Below, piece by piece: positions 1-5,042 of a stretch of 5,042 nt of DNA (its first letter is position 1; every line of letters starts with the position of its first letter). The notes under the pieces are model-generated. The model saw only the letters and a program-made list of their open reading frames with translations, was not told the origin of the DNA and did no database searches. The translations under genes and the position numbers were made by a program. Source of the stretch: UBA3537 sp049889395 (GTDB lineage Bacteria > Bacteroidota > Bacteroidia > Flavobacteriales > Flavobacteriaceae); NCBI GenBank assembly GCA_049889395.1, contig JBMHDM010000016.1, positions 1-5,042 on the forward strand. The letters run 5' to 3'.

Positions 1-1
1 G

Positions 2-1900
2 ACTCCCTCAAATTTGATTTATGTTCCACCAGGGAAATATCAAGAGACCCGTTTTGAGAAAATCCATAATATTACCGTTGCCTCCGAATCGATTGGAGCA
101 CGATTGGTAGCTGAAGAAATTGCCCAATCAATTCGCAACTGTACGAATCGCCCTTTTATCTTGGGTTTGGCTACGGGTTCTTCTCCCATAGGCGTCTATC
201 AACATTTGGTGCAGATGCACCGGGAGGAAGGCTTGAGTTTTAAAAACGTGATCACTTTTAATCTAGATGAATATGTTCCCATTGCTCCCGATGATCATCA
301 GAGTTATTATCATTTTATGCACGAGCATTTGTTTGATCATATCGATATAGCGGCAGACCAAATTCACATTCCCAAGGGCGATTTGCCACAAGATGAAGTC
401 AGGGCTTACTGCCAAGCCTATGAAGATAAAATTGCCGCTTTGGGTGGACTTGATTTTCAGTTATTGGGTATTGGTCGTACTGGACATATTGGATTCAATG
501 AACCTGGTTCACATCGCAATTCTGCTACCCGACTGATATCTCTTGATCCAGTGACCAGAGCAGATGCCGCCGAAGATTTTAACGGCTTAGACAAAGTACC
601 GACCAAGGCCATTACTATGGGTATTAATACAATACTCAATGCCAAGCGAATCATATTACTGGCCTGGGGACAGCACAAAGCCCCTATCGTTGCACGTACT
701 ATCGAGGGGACTGTGTCAGAATCGATACCAGCTACTTTTTTGCAGGAACATACAAACACTACTTGTTTGCTCGATAATGAATCTACTGCTCAATTAACAC
801 GCTCTCATGCACCTTGGTTGGTAGGAGATTGTGAATGGACAGATTCGCTTAAGAAAAAAGCCATCGTATGGTTGTGTCAGCAAACTCAAAAATCCATTCT
901 CAAATTGACCCAACGCGATTATAATGAAAATGGATTATCTGACCTTTTGGCCACGGCAGGAAGGGCCTACGATCTTAATATTTGGATGTTCAATCAGTTG
1001 CAGCATACAATTACAGGCTGGCCTGGGGGAAAACCGAATTTTACCGATGACAATCGACCTGAAAGGGCTTTGCCAGCTCAAAAACGTTGTCTGATTTTTA
1101 GTCCACACCCAGATGATGATGTCATTTCTATGGGAGGTACTTTTGCGCGTTTGATCGATCAAGGACATAAGGTTCATGTGGCCTACCAAACCTCAGGGAA
1201 TATTGCCGTTTCCAATGAAGATGCAATGCGCTATGTTGAAGTTTACCAGTTGGCTCTTTCCACAGATGAGACAATAGATGACATCAAAAAAGAATTGTTG
1301 GCTGCTCATCAGATCAATAGCCCAAGGATCAGGAAAATAAAAGGAGCCATCCGAAGAAGTGAATGTTTAGGTGCAGCTCGCTTTTTACAATTACCCGTCG
1401 AACAGCTTCATTTTATGGATTTACCATTTTATGAAACAGGAAGGGTGCAAAAAAATGACCCCACACAGTTGGATGTTGATCAAACCATCAAGTTGATTAA
1501 AGCCATTCAACCCCATCAGATTTATGCAGCAGGTGATTTGGCCGATCCCCATGGCACCCATCGTATTTGTTTAGAAATTCTAATGGAAGCTTTAAAACAG
1601 CTTAAAAATGAACCATTTATGAAAGACTGTTGGGTTTGGCTATACCGTGGTGCCTGGCAAGAATGGGATTTACATGAAATTGAAATGGCCATTCCAATTA
1701 GTCCAGATCAAGTGGTGCAAAAACGAAACGCAATTCTATACCACCAATCGCAAAAAGATCGGGTTATGTTTCAAGGAGAGGATAGTCGTGAGTTTTGGCT
1801 GAGAGCTGAAGAACGAAATCGGGACACGGCTGTACAATACAATAATTTAGGTATGGCTGAATATCAGTCTATGGAGGCTTTTAAACGTTACTACTTCTAA
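2..1900 (+). CDS. nagB: Glucosamine-6-phosphate deaminase fused to PIG-L/LmbE-family deacetylase (5' partial)
   Basis: The N-terminal half is a NagB domain, which in the family converts glucosamine-6-phosphate to fructose-6-phosphate and ammonia in cytosolic amino-sugar catabolism. Counting from the TTG at 14, seen motifs are the phosphate-binding LGLATGSSPIG (50-60), FNLDEY with the general-base Asp85, and GIGRTGHIGFNEP (152-164) with His158 and Glu163. The C-terminal half (about 358-628) is a PIG-L/LmbE-like zinc hydrolase: SPHPDDD (363-369) gives likely ligands His365 and Asp368 and catalytic Asp367, IRRSE (447-451) is the family helix motif, and DPHGTH (511-516) supplies the third histidine. 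No signal peptide is visible. The frame stays open to the left edge (TPSNL before the TTG), and this fusion is usually about 640 residues, so the true start lies upstream and the TTG is not used. The position of E. coli Asp141 is Thr156. NagB-LmbE fusions are common in Bacteroidota; the deacetylase substrate is unproven. Confidence 0.93.
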   Translation, partial: TPSNLIYVPPGKYQETRFEKIHNITVASESIGARLVAEEIAQSIRNCTNRPFILGLATGSSPIGVYQHLVQMHREEGLSFKNVITFNLDEYVPIAPDDHQSYYHFMHEHLFDHIDIAADQIHIPKGDLPQDEVRAYCQAYEDKIAALGGLDFQLLGIGRTGHIGFNEPGSHRNSATRLISLDPVTRADAAEDFNGLDKVPTKAITMGINTILNAKRIILLAWGQHKAPIVARTIEGTVSESIPATFLQEHTNTTCLLDNESTAQLTRSHAPWLVGDCEWTDSLKKKAIVWLCQQTQKSILKLTQRDYNENGLSDLLATAGRAYDLNIWMFNQLQHTITGWPGGKPNFTDDNRPERALPAQKRCLIFSPHPDDDVISMGGTFARLIDQGHKVHVAYQTSGNIAVSNEDAMRYVEVYQLALSTDETIDDIKKELLAAHQINSPRIRKIKGAIRRSECLGAARFLQLPVEQLHFMDLPFYETGRVQKNDPTQLDVDQTIKLIKAIQPHQIYAAGDLADPHGTHRICLEILMEALKQLKNEPFMKDCWVWLYRGAWQEWDLHEIEMAIPISPDQVVQKRNAILYHQSQKDRVMFQGEDSREFWLRAEERNRDTAVQYNNLGMAEYQSMEAFKRYYF

Positions 1901-1939
1901 TTTTTATTACTCAATTTTTAGAGTTTCTAATTAGTGTTG

Positions 1940-1952
1940 AATGTAGTACATT
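1940..1952. promoter_or_regulatory. 13-base palindrome, candidate operator before the uptake locus
   Basis: AATGTA-G-TACATT is a perfect inverted repeat with a single central base, ending 6 bases before the ATG at 1959. The TGTA/TACA core resembles half-sites of many dimeric repressors. It lies in the only gap (58 bases) between the amino-sugar gene and the three-gene uptake locus. TACATTTA at 1947-1954 also resembles the Bacteroidota -7 promoter element TAnnTTTG, but it is too close to the start codon for a normal leader. A metal sensor of the Fur/Zur type is one possible binder, by context only. Short palindromes arise often in AT-rich DNA, so confidence is low. Confidence 0.3.
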
Positions 1953-1958
1953 TATGAC

Positions 1959-2270
1959 ATGAAAAAAGGCCTAGCCATAGTACTGTCCTTTATTTTCCTT
2001 AGTGCACAAGCTGAGCACTGGGTCGAACTATTTCATAGTCATGAACATATTGAATGTGTTAGTGCCAAACACCACTTGCACAAAACCAATTTTGATTGTG
2101 ATCACGCTGGTTTGTTTTTCACCTCCATTGGAGTCTTCTTTCCTGACGCTTATAAAGGGTTTATCACTGGTTTTTTTAAGCAAATTCAAGATGCCTTTGT
2201 TGGACATTTTTTCAATTCATTACTAAAATTTTCTAAACCCCTTCGTGGCCCACCTATGTTATTATTTTAG
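1959..2270 (+). CDS. Small exported His/Cys-rich protein, putative metal-binding partner of the uptake locus
   Basis: This 103-residue protein starts with a typical signal peptide (MKK, hydrophobic core to about residue 15, likely cleavage after AQA at 16-18). The mature protein begins with a dense cluster of possible metal ligands: His20, 26, 28, 30, 38, 39, 41 and 49, plus Cys33 and Cys47. A Phe-rich, histidine-poor second half follows, with His83 alone, ending in LRGPPMLLF. I know no named family for certain, but small exported proteins with this His/Cys pattern and an RGPP tail occur beside TonB-dependent receptors in flavobacteria, as far as I recall. The gene lies 36 bases before the lipoprotein gene and probably shares its transcript. 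A role in periplasmic metal binding or sensing is inferred from residue content and neighbours. No Shine-Dalgarno is seen; the ATG is chosen because it directly precedes the signal peptide. Confidence 0.75.
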   Translation: MKKGLAIVLSFIFLSAQAEHWVELFHSHEHIECVSAKHHLHKTNFDCDHAGLFFTSIGVFFPDAYKGFITGFFKQIQDAFVGHFFNSLLKFSKPLRGPPMLLF

Positions 2271-2306
2271 ACGGAATACCCTTTTTAAATAACTAACATA
2301 ATCGTA

Positions 2307-2846
2307 ATGAAACTATTTAATTACACTAAATACACCCTATTATTTTTTGCCCTATTTTCTTTTGTTCAATGCTCAGACGACGAGACACCTGAACTTATCA
2401 ATGAAGAGGAAGAAATCAATCGAATTGTTATCGATATTACTTCCGAAAACGGTTCAAATACCTACACCTGGAATGAAGGCGACAGCAATTTTGCAATGCA
2501 ATTAAATTCTGGTATCAATTATACAGTAGCTGTAAGCTTTTACAATGCTTCGGATCCTAATGACGTAGAGGCTATTAACCCTGAAGTAATAGAAGAAGCG
2601 GACGAACATCATGTTTTTTTTGAAAATAGCAGTTCAATTCTTTCCATTAATTCAGCTAGTAGTGATCAACAAGATAGCTCAGGAAACCCCCTTGGACTCA
2701 AAACAACATGGACTGCTGAGCGTGCAGGATCAGCTACTATACGGCTTTTTTTGATTCATGAACCCAATACCAAATCAGGAAATACAAGGTCTGATTTTGG
2801 TGGGGAAACAGATGTCCAGCTTGATATTAATGTTACGGTGGAATAA
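2307..2846 (+). CDS. Putative surface-exposed lipoprotein paired with the TonB-dependent receptor
   Basis: This 179-residue protein has a lipoprotein signal: Lys residues, a hydrophobic core (about 11-20), then FVQC with Cys22 as the likely lipid-carrying residue. The lipobox is loose, as is common in Bacteroidota. The Cys is followed by SDDETPE; serine plus acidic residues right after the cysteine matches the flavobacterial lipoprotein export signal (SDDFE-like in Flavobacterium johnsoniae), so a cell-surface location is likely. After an acidic linker (INEEEEIN, 31-38) comes a mostly beta-predicted body with YTWNEGDSN (53-61), EEADEHHVFF (96-105), a TTWTAERAGSATIRLFLIHEP stretch (133-153) and GGETDVQLDINVTV at the end. 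I recall these blocks in a flavobacterial lipoprotein family of unknown function found beside TonB-dependent receptors. It may be the receptor's surface lid or cargo-capture subunit. His101, His102 and His151 could bind metal. Its last 17 bases overlap the receptor gene in another frame. Confidence 0.8.
   Translation: MKLFNYTKYTLLFFALFSFVQCSDDETPELINEEEEINRIVIDITSENGSNTYTWNEGDSNFAMQLNSGINYTVAVSFYNASDPNDVEAINPEVIEEADEHHVFFENSSSILSINSASSDQQDSSGNPLGLKTTWTAERAGSATIRLFLIHEPNTKSGNTRSDFGGETDVQLDINVTVE
2830..2846 (+). other. 17-base gene overlap joining lipoprotein and receptor genes
   Basis: The receptor ATG (2830-2832) lies in the lipoprotein frame within codons for Ile-Asn-Val, upstream of the lipoprotein stop TAA (2844-2846). 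No Shine-Dalgarno precedes it. Such overlap usually means translational coupling: ribosomes ending the lipoprotein are placed to start the receptor. No in-frame ATG exists between here and the mature receptor domain, which supports the overlap being real. Confidence 0.75.
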
Positions 2847-5042
2847 ATTTTTTAAAAAAGGACTGATCTTTATCAGTCCTTTTCTTTCTTTTATTTCATC
2901 ACTCTATGGACAAAATGAATGTAGATACTCCATAGAAGGAGCAATTCTAAACGATTTTGATAAAACTCCCTTGATTGATGCCCGAATAGAAATAGAGGGG
3001 CTCAATAGAAACACTTCTTCAGACGATTTAGGGTATTTTTCTTTTTCGGCACTTTGTTCAGGGACCTATGTACTCGTGATTTCTCATTTTAACTGTGACT
3101 CACAAAAGCAGATTATTACGGTACCCACTCAAAAGAATTTAATCTTTAGTTTGTCTCACCGAATTAATGTTTTAGAAGAAATCATTGTTGCAGATCAGTA
3201 TAATAACCAAAGTAAAAGTAGCATCCAAACAGGATTAACTGAAAACGATTTATCCGAAAAACAAACGGAAGATTTGGCTACTGCTTTAGCCGATTTAGCA
3301 GGTGTAAACGTTTTACAGACTGGAAGTAACTTAACCAAACCAATTATTCATGGGATGTCCGGTGCACGAGTAGGAATAATTGTTGACGGCGCTCGTTTAC
3401 AAGATCAAGAGTGGGGTAGCGACCATGCGCCAACCCTGGACATTAACGCAGCCGATCGTATAGAAGTAGTCAAAGGTAGTGGTGCCCTAAGGTATGGTGG
3501 GGACACACCAGGTGGGGTTATTATACTTCAAAATGCATCAAAATTTTTTCAAGATACACTTTCTTTTAAATTAGGTAGCAGCTATCAGTCTAATGGAAGG
3601 GGTGGAGGTATTGTTGCTAAGGGATTAGGAGCCAATGGAAAAGGAAAATATATCCAGTTCAATACTACGCTACAACAAATGGGTGATCAGCAAGCACCCA
3701 ATTATTTACTGACCAATACGGGTCAACAAGAACAGGCTTTCTCATTGTCTATGGGAAAAAAGGATAAGTCTAAAGGATGGCAGGCTAGCTATCGTTGGTA
3801 CCAAACAAGAGTTGGAATTTTACGGTCTGCCCATGTTGGAAATGTTGGGGATTTAGCAAGGGCTATCCGACTCACTCAGCCTTTGATTATTTTACCTTTT
3901 TCCTACAAAATAGGCGCACCAAGACAAGAAAGCCAGCACCATAATGGAAAAGTTCAATATTTTCATCGACTTAGTGATCAAACCAAATGGGAAATAAATT
4001 ACAACATACAACGGAATCATCGAAAAGAATATGATGTCAGGCGTGGTGACGATTTGGCCAGACCAGCTATAGATCTTCAGTTATGGACTCATGATTTGGA
4101 AGGATATATATTACATCAACCAATAGAAAATTTTAAATTTTCTGCTGCATTAAGTGGTAAGTTACAAGACAATTATTCTGATCCAAACACTGGAGTAAAA
4201 CGTTTAATTCCAGATTATCAAAGGCAACAATTTGGATTTTTTAGTAATATGAATTACAAGCCAAACAACTGGTTTAATTTGGATCTGGGGCTACGGTTTG
4301 ATCAAGTATTCTATCAGACCAAAAAGTATTATGATCGCCAAGACTGGATAGACAGAGGATACGATGAAGATTTTACAGATGCCAGCATAACAACTTTCGG
4401 GAATCAATGGTTGGCGGCACTTGAATTAGATTTTTTTAATTTTTCTTCTAGTTTAGGGATGCGCGCAAATCTATCGGCTAACGATGCCATATTGGTCAAC
4501 CTTCAAAATTCCCAACGTCCCCCTAATCCATCTGAATTATTTAGTGATGGTTTGCATCATGCCCTGGCAACTATTGAATATGGAAATTTACGCTTAAACA
4601 AAGAAACAGTCCACAAATTCCTACTAGGATGGGAAAGACTCACTGACAAACTTTACTTCGAGACAAGCCTATTTTATTCACACTTAAAAAATTACATAAT
4701 TAACGAACCAATTGGTTTTAAACAGTCTGTCAGAGGCGCTTTTCCTGTTTGGCAATACCGAGCTGTTTCTGGCTATTTTTGGGGTTGGGACGCCGCACTA
4801 CGTTATCAGATTACAAATATTTTATCCTACAGATGGTCAAGCAGTGCGATTTATGCCCAAGACACAACGCGCAATCAACCGCTTATTGATATTCCGCCTT
4901 TCAACGTTATACAAGAGATACGATGGGAGTCCAAACAAAAAAAAGGATGGTATTTTTCGCTCAAAAATCGATATACTGCCCAGCAAAAAAGATTCCCTGA
5001 CAACAATTTTGATTTTACTCTTTTAGAATCGGGTGAGTTGGT
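2830..5042 (+). CDS. TonB-dependent outer-membrane receptor, ZnuD-like (3' partial)
   Basis: The reading frame is open from ATG 2830 to the right edge (737 complete codons). It starts with a signal peptide (KKGLIFISPFLSFISSLYG, cleavage near residue 27). Next comes a carboxypeptidase-regulatory-like beta domain (about 31-112: SIEGAI, GYFSF, GTYVLVIS), a TonB-box-like LEEIIVA (115-121) and a plug domain (about 135-236) with IIHGMSGARVGIIVDG (172-187), WGSDHAP (195-201), RIEVVKGSGALRYGGD (210-225) and GGVI. The rest is a 22-strand-type barrel rich in aromatic residues, with QHHNG (369-373) and RPPNPSELFSDGLHH (563-577). Such receptors import scarce ligands across the outer membrane using TonB energy. 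The ELFSDGLHH...IEYGN block and the plug HAP motif resemble ZnuD-like metal receptors, so zinc or another metal is the best guess, but haem or another chelate cannot be excluded. The ATG is the only in-frame start giving a full signal peptide. Probably a few tens of C-terminal residues are missing. Confidence 0.92.
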   Translation, partial: MLRWNKFFKKGLIFISPFLSFISSLYGQNECRYSIEGAILNDFDKTPLIDARIEIEGLNRNTSSDDLGYFSFSALCSGTYVLVISHFNCDSQKQIITVPTQKNLIFSLSHRINVLEEIIVADQYNNQSKSSIQTGLTENDLSEKQTEDLATALADLAGVNVLQTGSNLTKPIIHGMSGARVGIIVDGARLQDQEWGSDHAPTLDINAADRIEVVKGSGALRYGGDTPGGVIILQNASKFFQDTLSFKLGSSYQSNGRGGGIVAKGLGANGKGKYIQFNTTLQQMGDQQAPNYLLTNTGQQEQAFSLSMGKKDKSKGWQASYRWYQTRVGILRSAHVGNVGDLARAIRLTQPLIILPFSYKIGAPRQESQHHNGKVQYFHRLSDQTKWEINYNIQRNHRKEYDVRRGDDLARPAIDLQLWTHDLEGYILHQPIENFKFSAALSGKLQDNYSDPNTGVKRLIPDYQRQQFGFFSNMNYKPNNWFNLDLGLRFDQVFYQTKKYYDRQDWIDRGYDEDFTDASITTFGNQWLAALELDFFNFSSSLGMRANLSANDAILVNLQNSQRPPNPSELFSDGLHHALATIEYGNLRLNKETVHKFLLGWERLTDKLYFETSLFYSHLKNYIINEPIGFKQSVRGAFPVWQYRAVSGYFWGWDAALRYQITNILSYRWSSSAIYAQDTTRNQPLIDIPPFNVIQEIRWESKQKKGWYFSLKNRYTAQQKRFPDNNFDFTLLESGEL
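2856..2883 (+). terminator. Terminator-like hairpin inside the receptor signal-peptide codons
   Basis: AAAAGGACTGAT (2856-2867) and ATCAGTCCTTTT (2872-2883) are exact reverse complements around the 4-base loop CTTT. The 12-bp stem ends in A/T pairs, and the DNA after it is T-rich (CTTTCTTTTATTT), as in an intrinsic terminator or a site acting on both strands. It begins 9 bases after the lipoprotein stop. However, the same bases encode receptor residues from Lys9 to Phe18, so any termination would act as attenuation between lipoprotein and receptor, not as the end of an operon. The stem has only about five G/C pairs, so strength is uncertain. Confidence 0.55.

Noticed and set aside
457..759. 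Minus-strand open frame of 100 codons within nagB
   Set aside because: It lies opposite highly conserved NagB motifs, has no recognisable domain, and is best explained as a shadow of the real gene. The same applies to the minus-strand frame at 935-1189.
1895..1932. TTCTAATT repeated at 1895-1902 and 1925-1932, and CTC...GAG pairing near 1910-1923, as a repeat or nagB terminator
   Set aside because: The repeat is 8 bases in AT-rich DNA and the possible stem has only three clear pairs. No convincing terminator is seen after nagB, so read-through into the next gene is possible.
1947..1954. TACATTTA as a Bacteroidota -7 promoter element
   Set aside because: It matches TAnnTTTG at seven of eight positions, but transcription would begin at or inside the start codon and no well-spaced -33 element is clear.
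2002..2226. Second + strand frame inside the small His-rich gene
   Set aside because: The 1959-2270 frame has the signal peptide and a patterned His/Cys cluster; this one has neither and lies wholly within it.
2614..2621. Run of eight T bases in the lipoprotein gene (and eight A bases at 4937-4944 in the receptor) as phase-variable tracts
   Set aside because: Both frames are intact, the runs simply encode Phe-Phe and Lys-Lys codons, and eight-base A/T runs are common at this base composition.
4712..5026. Open + strand frame of 104 codons within the receptor gene
   Set aside because: The receptor frame runs unbroken through this stretch with barrel-like alternating aromatic residues, so this frame is a shadow.

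Overview
The window reads as chromosomal DNA of a Bacteroidota member, most likely a flavobacterium or close relative. It is AT-rich, has no Shine-Dalgarno sequences before its starts, carries a NagB-LmbE fusion of the type I know from this phylum, and has a SusC-like domain order (carboxypeptidase-regulatory-like domain, then plug) in its TonB-dependent receptor. All four genes are on the + strand. Nothing suggests a mobile element, CRISPR array, tRNA or rRNA.

Positions 2-1900 hold the end of an amino-sugar gene: a glucosamine-6-phosphate deaminase (NagB) domain fused to a PIG-L/LmbE-type zinc deacetylase domain. Its start lies before the window. A 58-base AT-rich spacer follows, with a perfect 13-base palindrome just before the next start codon.

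Positions 1959-5042 look like one co-directional outer-membrane uptake locus. It encodes a 103-residue exported His/Cys-rich protein, a 179-residue lipoprotein with an acidic surface-export signal after its lipid-carrying cysteine, and a TonB-dependent receptor that runs off the right edge. The receptor start (ATG 2830) lies 17 bases inside the lipoprotein gene. The histidine-rich small protein and the receptor motifs (WGSDHAP in the plug, ELFSDGLHH in the barrel) suggest a metal such as zinc or copper as cargo. That is inference, not proof.

The most unusual feature is a perfect 12-bp, 4-base-loop hairpin with T-rich 3' side at 2856-2883. It sits 9 bases after the lipoprotein stop codon, where an intrinsic terminator would be expected, yet lies wholly inside the receptor's signal-peptide codons. 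With the gene overlap it could form a translation-sensitive switch setting how much receptor is made relative to lipoprotein.
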